NCBI GenBank assembly: GCA_002422425.1 | Contig: DIVG01000026.1 | Coordinates: forward strand, 4,924-68,923 | Reading direction: 5' to 3' | DNA length: 64,000 nt | Source: Akkermansiaceae bacterium UBA6138 | GTDB lineage: Bacteria > Verrucomicrobiota > Verrucomicrobiia > Verrucomicrobiales > DEV007 | Part shown: positions 28,077 through 35,634 of the stretch, one piece after another | How positions within the stretch are numbered: the stretch's first letter is position 1 | Layout: every line of letters begins with the position of its first letter | Notes under the pieces: model-generated | Told to the model about the DNA's origin: nothing | Database searches by the model: none | What the model saw: the letters and a program-made list of their open reading frames with translations, nothing else | Translations under genes and position numbers: made by a program

Positions 28077-29006
28077 TCAGATCTTAGGCAAGTCGGGAGC
28101 CGGTTCGACTTTGTCCCGCTCATTTGCCACACGCCAGAGTGAATTGCCAATCATCGCGACGCCGTCTCCCGCTTTACTCGCGGAAACAACCCGCGCCGAG
28201 ACGAAGTCCCCCTTACCGGGCCGGGGCAGATTCAGCTGAGCCGCAATTCGGGCATGAGATTCGTATTGCCCCAGAATGATGATGCCCTCGGGTTTCAACG
28301 AGGACCGGGCTCCGCCGTTTGTCCGAACGCGCTTCATGTAGTCGTCCTGTTGCGCGACTGTGGCCAAGTCGGCACCGCGAATGATGAGCCCTTGGGAAGA
28401 TCGGAAGAGTTCGTTGATTCGTTCTCCGGAAGTTCGAGGCAGGAGAATTCGATCGACCGTCTGTTCTGAGAGTTTTGGGAGTGCATTCTGCGGGAGCGGC
28501 GAGTTACGTTGCATCCAAAGAATAGATCCATGCCATGATTTGTGCTGGATGAAATCGACCTTGCTGGCATCTGGCGGGCTCAATTGTTTGCTGGCCGGTT
28601 CGAAGATACCAAAGCTCCACCGTGGGTTAGCATCGTCCGTCGCCAAAAATATAAGAGAGATCTTGTTGAGTGCCTCCGTCGGAAACACCAAAGAAACTTC
28701 ATCTTTCGCTATGATGCAGGCTACCTCGACTCCTTCAATCCGAAAATCAAGAGTGTTGCCATCATTGAAACGAAATTCCCTGTGAATGTGAATTTTTGCG
28801 ATTGCCCACCATTGATTTTTCTCCACGTTGGAAAGCTGTTCCCACTTGAAACGGCCGGTTTCGCTTCCCGCGTAAAGAAAATCGAACGCCTCACGGAGAG
28901 CTTTTGCAATCCGTATTCCCCCCGGGTCATTCACGCGAAAGAAATTCGCCAGTATGCTGACGCGTTCATCTGACGACGATTCTTCGAAATCTTGCGAGTT
29001 CTCCAT
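28077..29006 (-). CDS. NaeI-family type IIE restriction endonuclease-like protein, catalytic residues missing
   Basis: 309 residues. It aligns along its length with the NaeI enzyme as I recall it. The C-terminal DNA-binding (Topo/CAP-like) half is strongly conserved, with ERINELFR, LATVAQQDDYMKRVRTNGGARS, LKPEGIIILG and GKGDFVSARVV. In the N-terminal nuclease half the NaeI residues Glu70, Asp95 and Lys97 correspond to Lys (IAKIHIHREF), Ala and Ile (EVACIIAKDE); only Asp86 (LDFRIEG) is kept. It is thus probably unable to cut DNA and may bind or bridge DNA. The neighbours are an HNH nuclease and an XRE regulator, without a methyltransferase. Base composition looks less GC-rich than in flanking genes. 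Confidence 0.82.
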   Translation of the reverse strand: MENSQDFEESSSDERVSILANFFRVNDPGGIRIAKALREAFDFLYAGSETGRFKWEQLSNVEKNQWWAIAKIHIHREFRFNDGNTLDFRIEGVEVACIIAKDEVSLVFPTEALNKISLIFLATDDANPRWSFGIFEPASKQLSPPDASKVDFIQHKSWHGSILWMQRNSPLPQNALPKLSEQTVDRILLPRTSGERINELFRSSQGLIIRGADLATVAQQDDYMKRVRTNGGARSSLKPEGIIILGQYESHARIAAQLNLPRPGKGDFVSARVVSASKAGDGVAMIGNSLWRVANERDKVEPAPDLPKI

Positions 29007-29135
29007 TTCAGGGTAAGAGAGAGATCATCGCGTCTCTCATCCCGTAAGTTGGGTGCCGCACTACGATTCGTCTACAGACGATAGTCTGTGTCGCAGAATA
29101 AAGGGATCGAAGAGGTGTTGCCCTTCTTAATCGGG

Positions 29136-29810
29136 TTACTTTAAGAAAGAATCTTCCGAGAGATTCTGGAAATCGAACTTGAGTTCGGAAGTGAGCTTAT
29201 CGATCTCCGAAGTCGCGAAATTCTGGCATTCTCGATAAAGTGTTTCGACCTTCATTTTAATTGAGGGGCGAGCATTCGATGTCCAATTCGTGAATCTGTG
29301 ATATGGCTCCTGGAACGTCAGAATTCGATTTCGCGCAGCACCCATTGATGTGGCCCTCGAATGATCATCGGGAATAACTGAAGCCCAGTAGGCGCAGCTC
29401 TTACAACCCGGTGAGCACATAGTTCCGTCGTGAGACAGAAAAGATTCCCATCCGCTTTGGGCGAGGGAAAGAGAGGGGTTCTGATCGTCTCTGCGTTTTT
29501 CGGTATTGCAGCGTCGACAGGCCATGGCGACATTTCCCGGTGTATGAAGTCCCGCACGGAATCGGTTCATCCCCTCCAAATGCTCGACAGCTACCCGATC
29601 AGGTTCCAGGGCGCGGTCACAGTAAATGCAACGATTGCCGAATTGTTGAGTCACTGATTCACGATACTTCACGTCGGAAACGGTCAACCCGCCCGCAATG
29701 CATGCCTTGCGGCTCACTTCGTGCAGAAACATGCTCACAAGCTTGTTGGCGACATCAGACTTCGCGCGTCCGGTGGCGTTTTTAAGCGCCCGAGAGGAAT
29801 CAAAGTCCAT
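29136..29810 (-). CDS. HNH endonuclease
   Basis: 224 residues from the ATG at 29810, one base after the XRE stop; a start further upstream is possible. The core is a beta-beta-alpha-metal HNH nuclease: CIYCDRAL, VAVEHLEGMNRF (catalytic His), GNVAMACRRCNTEKR (Asn and the second CxxC of a zinc site). A further C-x3-C-x2-C cluster (MCSPGCKSCAYW) suggests a second zinc site. No DNA-binding domain is obvious. It lies between the XRE and NaeI-like genes and could supply the cutting activity that the NaeI-like protein lacks; this is inference. Confidence 0.85.
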   Translation of the reverse strand: MDFDSSRALKNATGRAKSDVANKLVSMFLHEVSRKACIAGGLTVSDVKYRESVTQQFGNRCIYCDRALEPDRVAVEHLEGMNRFRAGLHTPGNVAMACRRCNTEKRRDDQNPSLSLAQSGWESFLSHDGTMCSPGCKSCAYWASVIPDDHSRATSMGAARNRILTFQEPYHRFTNWTSNARPSIKMKVETLYRECQNFATSEIDKLTSELKFDFQNLSEDSFLK

Positions 29811-29811
29811 G

Positions 29812-30099
29812 TCACTTCGATCCCGAGGGCCCTCCGGTCTCCTGCAAACCCAGCAGCCATCGGACATCCACCTTCAGAGCCACGGCTAAAGCGACCAGCT
29901 CAAAATCATAGACATGCCGCAGACCGAGTTCAATTTTAGTAATCGCCGGTCGGTCGATGGATAAATCGAGCGCGGCAAGTCGCCCTGATAGCTGATCTTG
30001 CGTTAAACGGCCTCGAAAATGTTCACGCGCATACCGGATTCGGGATCCAACAATGTTCTTTTTCCCCTCCTGCTTTTTTCCCTCATTGTCTCCAATCAT
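29812..30099 (-). CDS. XRE-family helix-turn-helix regulator
   Basis: 95 residues from the ATG at 30099 (a TTG lies directly before it). A lambda-repressor-type helix-turn-helix (about 20-80): SRIRYAREHFRGRLTQDQLSG, then IDRPAITKIELGLRHVYDFEL and VALAVALKVDVRWLLGL. It resembles the controller (C) proteins of restriction-modification operons. A perfect 11-bp inverted repeat 29 bp upstream, overlapping the predicted -10, is its likely operator, giving autoregulation. First gene of the cluster, followed by HNH with one base between. Confidence 0.88.
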   Translation of the reverse strand: MIGDNEGKKQEGKKNIVGSRIRYAREHFRGRLTQDQLSGRLAALDLSIDRPAITKIELGLRHVYDFELVALAVALKVDVRWLLGLQETGGPSGSK

Positions 30100-30127
30100 C
30101 AACGGGGACGCTAGCAGGGCGCGAAGT

Positions 30128-30156
30128 CCAAAATGTTCTACTTTGGAACATTTTGG
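30128..30156. promoter_or_regulatory. Perfect inverted repeat, likely operator of the XRE cluster
   Basis: CCAAAATGTTC (30128-30138), seven bases, then GAACATTTTGG (30146-30156): two perfectly complementary 11-bp arms. The spacing between arm centres is 18 bp, somewhat under two helical turns. It lies 29 bp upstream of the XRE start and covers the predicted -10 element, fitting a repressor site. Confidence 0.75.
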
Positions 30157-30178
30157 AAGAATTCTGAAAATTTGTCAG
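30150..30178 (-). promoter_or_regulatory. Predicted sigma-70-type promoter of the XRE-HNH-NaeI-like cluster
   Basis: Read on the minus strand: -35 CTGACA (30173-30178), 17-bp spacer, -10 CAAAAT (30150-30155). Five and four of six bases match the consensus. The -10 falls inside one arm of the inverted repeat. Predicted start of transcription is about 44 nt before the XRE ATG. Confidence 0.45.
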
Positions 30179-30197
30179 GTCACGCTGGAACCTGATC

Positions 30198-31370
30198 TCA
30201 CGCAATCCGCACGCTGCGTTTTTTATCCACTTTCAAAACCTGTCCGCTCGCCCAGGCGGGTTCGGCTTTGGGGTCGGTGAGCTTTTCCCCGTCGATCTGC
30301 ACGCTGCCCTGCTGGATGAGGCGGCGCACGTCGGAGCCGGATTTGGGGCTGCTGAAAATGGTCTCGTAGACTTCGGTAACGACTCCGACGAGGTCGCGTC
30401 TGGCGCCCGGGGAAAATTCGGGCAACTCGACCGCGTCGAGGTCTTTGCGGCTGAACATCGCCTCCCAGTTGTCGCGGGCGGCGGCGGCTTCGTCGCTCGT
30501 GTGGTAGCGGGCCACGAGGGCGGCGGCGAGGGATTTTTTCGCCTCCATCGGGTGGATCGTGGAGTCAACCTCCTCACCCATGAGGAGGAGCGAGTAGCGA
30601 GCCATGAGCTCGTCCGAAATGCTCATGAGCTTGCCGAACATCTCGCCGGGCGCTTCGGAGATGCCGACGTAGTTATTGAGGCTCTTGCTCATTTTCTGAA
30701 CGCCATCGAGGCCTTCGAGAATGGGCAGGCACATCACGACCTGGGGTTCCATGCCCTCGTTCTTCTGCATGTCGCGGCCGACGAGGATGTTAAAAAGCTG
30801 ATCGGTCCCGCCGAGCTCGACATCGGCACGGACTTCGACGGAGTCCCAGCCCTGCACGATGGGATACTGGATCTCGTGAAGGCGGACTTCCTGATCGTTC
30901 GCGATGCGGCTTTTGAAATCCTCGCGCTGGAGCATCTGCTGCATCGTGACGCGGGCGTTGAGCTGGATCACGTCGGAGAATGACATTTTATTGAACCACT
31001 CGCCGTTGAAGACGACTTCGGTTTTTTCCCTGTCGAGGATGCGGAAGGCCTGCTCCGTGTAGGTCTCCGCATTGGAGAGAATGGCCTCGCGGGAGAGCGG
31101 CGGGCGTGTTTTCGAGCGTCCTGTGGGGTCGCCGATCTGGGCGGTAAAGTCGCCGATGATGAGGACGGCCTGGTGCCCGAGCTCCTGGAACTGGCGCAGC
31201 TTTTCGAGGACGACGCTGTGGCCGAGATGGAGGTCGGGCGAGGTCGGATCGACACCGAGCTTGGCCCGCAGGGGCGTGCCGCGCTCGAGTTTTTTCAGCA
31301 GCTCTTTTTCGCTGATAATCTGGGCGGTTCCACGGGTGAGGAGCTGGAGCTGTTCGGCGGGTGATTTCAT
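30198..31370 (-). CDS. tyrS: Tyrosyl-tRNA synthetase
   Basis: 390 residues from the ATG at 31370 (MKSPAEQLQLL). Class I aminoacyl-tRNA synthetase that charges tRNA-Tyr. HIGH motif as LHLGHS, IGDFTAQIGDPTGRS, tyrosine-site region QGWDSVEVRADVELGGTDQ and KMSKS motif (VQKMSKSLNNYVG). A C-terminal S4-like RNA-binding segment (LIQQGSVQIDGEKL) is present. Of the TyrRZ-like branch by its compact size. About 100 bp from the AraC gene upstream. Confidence 0.95.
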   Translation of the reverse strand: MKSPAEQLQLLTRGTAQIISEKELLKKLERGTPLRAKLGVDPTSPDLHLGHSVVLEKLRQFQELGHQAVLIIGDFTAQIGDPTGRSKTRPPLSREAILSNAETYTEQAFRILDREKTEVVFNGEWFNKMSFSDVIQLNARVTMQQMLQREDFKSRIANDQEVRLHEIQYPIVQGWDSVEVRADVELGGTDQLFNILVGRDMQKNEGMEPQVVMCLPILEGLDGVQKMSKSLNNYVGISEAPGEMFGKLMSISDELMARYSLLLMGEEVDSTIHPMEAKKSLAAALVARYHTSDEAAAARDNWEAMFSRKDLDAVELPEFSPGARRDLVGVVTEVYETIFSSPKSGSDVRRLIQQGSVQIDGEKLTDPKAEPAWASGQVLKVDKKRSVRIA

Positions 31371-31470
31371 GGCCTGGCAAAAAGGGGGCAAAAGGGTCGG
31401 CAAGGAACATGGCGCGACGCGATTGATCAAGCCGTAGTTTGGAAGCGCGGGATCGGGCGGTGACCCGGGG

Positions 31471-32403
31471 TCATCCCTTTTCCTCATCTGCGGCAGCGAC
31501 TTCCGGCTCAAGGGGAACGCCGAACTTCTGACGATAGACGGCGGGGGCGATGTCGAAGACGGCTTCGAACTCGTTCCCGAACTCCGATGTTGACGGGAAG
31601 CCGAGGTCTTTCGAGAGGCGGCGCGGCTCCTCTTGACCGTCGAGAAGCCGGCAGGCGGCGTGAAAAACGCGGCGACGCTGTGCGTAGCTGGACATACTCA
31701 TGCCTGTAAGATCCTCAAAAGCCTTTTCAACAGCACCTTTCCCAAATCCACTGCGGGATATCTTTGCCGCCTCGAAAGATTCACCCCGGACGATGCAGGA
31801 CTCGATCTGATCGAGGGCCTGTTTTGCCTCGGGCAGCACCTCAACCTCGGAAACACCGCGCCAGAAACGATGGTGCTCGTCAGCAAGAAGCATCAATAAC
31901 TTAAGCACAACAACGCGAGTGACCGGCTCTAACTGCCGTTTGTCCCTGAGAAGATCCCGCAGGTATTCCAGTTCGGCACGAATGCGCGCGGACCCCTCAC
32001 CGCAGGTTGTGAAGACATGGAAATCTCCCTCGCGGGGACACCGGAACCAGGACTGATCAAAAAAGAGCAAAAGCACTTTCGGGGAGTTCGCGATGGTCCC
32101 GTATTCACTCGTGAGCCACTCGGGGAGAAAACGCACACGGGCAAGAACGACCTCTTCGGGTTGTCTGACGGTATGGCGATTCCCGGGATTAACCATCATG
32201 GCCGCGCCCTCACGAATCGCCTGGGAGCCGGCGTCCGTTTCGTGGAGGAAATTGCCCTGCTGCACAAAAAAGATCTCGGGGAAATTCGTTGCGGGGAACT
32301 CGTAATCATCGATGAGCCGGAAATGAGTGAGACGCACCGGCCACCGCCCCGAGTTCTCGATGCGGTTCTCCCCTATTCCCGATTTTTTTAAAAACAAAGC
32401 CAT
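31471..32403 (-). CDS. AraC-family transcriptional regulator
   Basis: 310 residues from the ATG at 32403. The N-terminal half is a cupin-like sensor domain (NFPEIFFVQQGNFLHETD, MVNPGNRHTVRQPEE). The C-terminal 100 residues hold the two helix-turn-helix units of AraC proteins: SRSGFGKGAVEKAFEDLTGMS, and LSKDLGFPSTSEFGNEFEAV followed by PAVYRQKFG. The inducer is unknown. It sits between truA and tyrS on the same strand; no sugar-use genes adjoin it. Confidence 0.9.
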   Translation of the reverse strand: MALFLKKSGIGENRIENSGRWPVRLTHFRLIDDYEFPATNFPEIFFVQQGNFLHETDAGSQAIREGAAMMVNPGNRHTVRQPEEVVLARVRFLPEWLTSEYGTIANSPKVLLLFFDQSWFRCPREGDFHVFTTCGEGSARIRAELEYLRDLLRDKRQLEPVTRVVVLKLLMLLADEHHRFWRGVSEVEVLPEAKQALDQIESCIVRGESFEAAKISRSGFGKGAVEKAFEDLTGMSMSSYAQRRRVFHAACRLLDGQEEPRRLSKDLGFPSTSEFGNEFEAVFDIAPAVYRQKFGVPLEPEVAAADEEKG

Positions 32404-32419
32404 GGCAACAGTCGCGCGA

Positions 32420-33202
32420 TCAGAATATCTCGAACTCTTCAGGGTAATGCACACCGACTAGGATCAGCCCGGCGGCGGGTGCGCAGTAAGGCGCTCTAGC
32501 TTCTCCGGCAGGCCCTTTCAGCAAACGGCTTATTTCGCCGACGGAGATTCTACCTTTCACGCAGTAGACAGCCGATCCGACAAGAAAACGGACCATCTTG
32601 TAAAGAAAACCATTTCCGCAGAATTCAAGAATTAACGATTCGCTATCCGTCGCCGTAACCCCAGCCAGCGTGATCGTCCTGACATTGTCGCGGCCCTCGT
32701 CCCTGCCGTCGTGGCGCTTCGCGCAAAAAGCCCCGAAATCGTGAGTGCCTTCGTAGAGTCGAAGCACGTCCGTCAGATCCCTGACCGGACCGAGATCCCG
32801 CTGGTGCCAGGCAAGACCGTAACGGAGGGGGGGAAGAACGTCGCCGGTGGCGATCTCGTATCGGTAGGTTTTGGCGAGGGCGGAAAAACGGGCGTGAAAG
32901 CGCGGATCAATCGCTCCACACCGCATCGCGCGGATCGCGGGTGGCAACTTTGTATTGAGGGCGCGCTGCCACGCTCCACCGTCCATACGCCAGTCGGCTG
33001 GGGCGTCGAAATGGGCGACTTGGCCGAGAGCGGAGACCCCCGCGTCAGTGCGGCCCGATCCCTGCACACCGGTGACGGCGGGGCAGATGGCGGCGAGAGC
33101 CCGCTCGACGACATCCTGCACGGCATTGTCCGTCGCCTGGCTCTGCCACCCCGAAAAACAGCGGCCGTCATAGGCAAGATCGAGCCGGAACCGGCAGGGC
33201 AT
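32420..33202 (-). CDS. truA: tRNA pseudouridine(38-40) synthase TruA
   Basis: 260 residues. Converts U38-U40 of the tRNA anticodon stem to pseudouridine. Catalytic Asp is in GSGRTDAGVSALGQVAHF, and RYEIATGD, GTHDFGAFCAKRHDG and FLYKMVRFLVGSAVYCVKG are all characteristic. The ATG at 33202 is chosen because GGAGGAAG sits 10 bases before it; the upstream in-frame ATG and TTG at 33220-33223 would bury that ribosome binding site. Confidence 0.95.
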   Translation of the reverse strand: MPCRFRLDLAYDGRCFSGWQSQATDNAVQDVVERALAAICPAVTGVQGSGRTDAGVSALGQVAHFDAPADWRMDGGAWQRALNTKLPPAIRAMRCGAIDPRFHARFSALAKTYRYEIATGDVLPPLRYGLAWHQRDLGPVRDLTDVLRLYEGTHDFGAFCAKRHDGRDEGRDNVRTITLAGVTATDSESLILEFCGNGFLYKMVRFLVGSAVYCVKGRISVGEISRLLKGPAGEARAPYCAPAAGLILVGVHYPEEFEIF

Positions 33203-33299
33203 TGTGGTTTCTTCCTCCATCAAAGGGGTCCGTCACTGTAACGCCATTTTTGCGGTCTGCCGTTGCCAAATCGCCGCACGGGCCTTCTATTCCAAAGAA

Positions 33300-34109
33300 T
33301 TGAGAACGAACCCCTACTTTGATCTCCGCGCGCACCTCAGGGAACTGAATCGATTTGTTTTTCCGCTGTTTTTTGTCCTGTGTGCAATCGTAATGCTGAT
33401 CTTTATCGCGCTTCGGACGGGCAAAGAGGGGCCTAAAACGGCCCGTGAAGGCGTCGAGCCGACCCGGAACGGCCTGCTCCGTGCGACGGAAATGGCGCTC
33501 TTTGATCCTGCCTTTGCCGTGCTCTCACCCATCGAAATGGTTCTCGTCCCGGCGGGGACAAATTTCGACTTTCCCGTTGGCAGCGAGCACGGGGCCCTGA
33601 CCTACAACGCTCAGCCCTTTGGGCAAAATCGCCACCTCGGCGAAGATTTTAACGGCATCGGAGGAAAAAATTCCGATCTTGGCGATCCGGTTTTTGCGGT
33701 GGCGGAGGGACGCGTGGTCCATGCGGGAGCGCCTTCTCCGGGCTGGGGCAATGTCGTGGTCGTTCTCCATGAGACGAAAGAAGGAAAAATGGTCGAAAGT
33801 GTTTACGGGCACCTCGACGTGATCCGGGTCCCTGTGGGCCGCCTCGTCCGCCGAGGGGAACTCATCGGAACAATCGGTTCCGCGAAGGACCGTTACCTCG
33901 CGCACCTCCATTTCGAACTTCGCACCGCTTCCACCCTCGACACCGGGGTCGGCTACGGCGACACGGCCCAGGGGCGCCTCGATGGCGAAAAGACCCTCAT
34001 TTCCTGGAGAAATCGTCGCGACGACCAGCTCGCTGCCCCCCCCGCCGGTGAACCCCTCCCTCCTCCGGCGATGAGCCTGGGAATTGAGGAGGAGAGAAAC
34101 ATTCCCTAA
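33300..34109 (+). CDS. M23-family metallopeptidase (LytM-like), membrane anchored
   Basis: 269 residues from the TTG at 33300; a GTG at 33204 would add 32 residues but runs over the truA leader region. One membrane helix (FVFPLFFVLCAIVMLIFIAL, about 18-37) anchors a periplasmic LytM domain. Zinc ligands are complete: NRHLGEDFNG (HxxxD) and LAHLHFELR (HxH). Such enzymes cut peptide cross-links in cell-wall murein or, when they act as EnvC/NlpD types, activate amidases. Divergent from truA. Confidence 0.87.
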   Translation: MRTNPYFDLRAHLRELNRFVFPLFFVLCAIVMLIFIALRTGKEGPKTAREGVEPTRNGLLRATEMALFDPAFAVLSPIEMVLVPAGTNFDFPVGSEHGALTYNAQPFGQNRHLGEDFNGIGGKNSDLGDPVFAVAEGRVVHAGAPSPGWGNVVVVLHETKEGKMVESVYGHLDVIRVPVGRLVRRGELIGTIGSAKDRYLAHLHFELRTASTLDTGVGYGDTAQGRLDGEKTLISWRNRRDDQLAAPPAGEPLPPPAMSLGIEEERNIP

Positions 34110-34302
34110 AGACGGTCAGCGACTGCTTCGCACGGATGTTCCATCCATGGCGACAGATCCCCGGTTCAAAATGTGAGGCAAGAAGTCGAGGATTTCGACC
34201 GCTCCGGGCGTTTATTCCCAGCTACGCACACGCCGCTTTTATTCAAAAGAGAGCGGTCGAGGATCAAGACAATCCGTGCCCCTCTCTGCTACTCTCAGCA
34301 GC

Positions 34303-35598
34303 ATGAAACGGGAAAACGGCAGCACGGTCATCTTCAATGGACAACTCATCGACGGCACCGGCGCGGCGGCGGTCCCGGACGGGCTGGTCCTCGTCACGGA
34401 CGGTCGCATCGCCTACGCGGGACCGGCGGCAGGAGCACCGCCGCTACCTCACGGAGTCTCCCGCCTCGATGCGCTGGGCGGCACGATCCTGCCCGGACTG
34501 GTCGAGGCGCACTTCCATGCGACCTATTTCAACATCCGCACCCTCGAGGACCTCGACATCAAATACCCGGTCGAGTATGTCTCCATCCTCGCCTCCGTAA
34601 ATTGCCGTCTCGCGCTCGAGTGCGGCTACACCGCAGCGCGTTCGGGAGGATGTCTCTTTAACGTCGACGTCTGGCTCCGCAAGGCGATCGAGAGCGATCT
34701 CATCCCCGGTCCGCGTCTCGCGACGTCGGGGCGGGAGATCTGCTCGGCGGGCGGGCTCATGGATTGGAATCCCGAGTTCCGCAAGATCGGGATGGAAGGG
34801 CTCGTTTTTATTATTAACGGCACCGACGACGCGCGCAAGGCGGTGCGGGCGCTTGTGAAGGACGGCATCGAATGGGTCAAGACCTACCCGACCGGGGACG
34901 CCGCCGCGCCCGATGTGAACGATCATCATACGCTCTGCATGACCTTCGACGAGATGCACGCGGTCGTGCAGACGGCGCACAATCACGGGCTCAAGGTAAC
35001 CGGGCACTGCCGCGCCACCGAAGGCATCAAGAACGCGCTCCGCGCCGGCTATGACGCCATCGAACACGGGACTTTCATGGATGACGAAGCCATGGAGCTG
35101 TTGCTGGCCCGCGATGTCCCCGTCGTGCCCGCCCTCTACTTTGAAAAAGCCAGCGTCATCCACGGGCCCGAGTTCGGGCTCTCCCAGCGCGTCATCGACG
35201 GGCATCAGGAAACCCTCGACGGAGGGGCTGCGAGCGCTCTGCGCATCCTGCGCGCGGGCGGCCGCATCGGGATGGGCGGCGACTATGGTTTTGGATGGAA
35301 TCCCCACGGGGACTACGCAAAGGAGCTCACCTTTTTCACGAAAGAGGTCGGTTTTACTCCGATCGAAACGATCAGGTGCGCGACCAAAACCGGGGCCGAG
35401 ATCATGGGCCGCGGCGACGAGTTCGGCACCCTCGAAGTCGGCAAACTCGCCGACGTGCTCGTGATCGACGGGGACGTCATCGAGGACATCAGTCTTCTGG
35501 AAGACCGGCGTAATATCCTCGCGGTCATGCAGGGCGGCATGGTAAAAGCCGGACGCCTCGCTCCCCGCGTCGAGACGACGGTGACAGTGAATGGATGA
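34303..35598 (+). CDS. Metal-dependent amidohydrolase (imidazolonepropionase/prolidase-like)
   Basis: 431 residues from the ATG at 34303. Amidohydrolase-superfamily barrel between two parts of a beta-sandwich. Metal ligands: VEAHFHAT (HxH), Lys in WVKTYPTG (likely carbamylated), His in TGHCRAT, His in IEHGTF and Asp in GMGGDYGFGW. The sandwich end, LEVGKLADVLVIDGD, is typical. The substrate is not evident. No signal peptide, so cytoplasmic. Thirty-seven bases upstream of the large secreted protein gene on the same strand, possibly co-transcribed. Confidence 0.9.
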   Translation: MKRENGSTVIFNGQLIDGTGAAAVPDGLVLVTDGRIAYAGPAAGAPPLPHGVSRLDALGGTILPGLVEAHFHATYFNIRTLEDLDIKYPVEYVSILASVNCRLALECGYTAARSGGCLFNVDVWLRKAIESDLIPGPRLATSGREICSAGGLMDWNPEFRKIGMEGLVFIINGTDDARKAVRALVKDGIEWVKTYPTGDAAAPDVNDHHTLCMTFDEMHAVVQTAHNHGLKVTGHCRATEGIKNALRAGYDAIEHGTFMDDEAMELLLARDVPVVPALYFEKASVIHGPEFGLSQRVIDGHQETLDGGAASALRILRAGGRIGMGGDYGFGWNPHGDYAKELTFFTKEVGFTPIETIRCATKTGAEIMGRGDEFGTLEVGKLADVLVIDGDVIEDISLLEDRRNILAVMQGGMVKAGRLAPRVETTVTVNG

Positions 35599-35634
35599 AG
35601 GGCCCGGCAATCCACACCCCTCCCGAACTTCCCC

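Noticed and set aside
28077..30102. Ordinary type II restriction-modification operon
   Set aside because: No methyltransferase gene, and the NaeI-like protein lacks the DxK catalytic pair.
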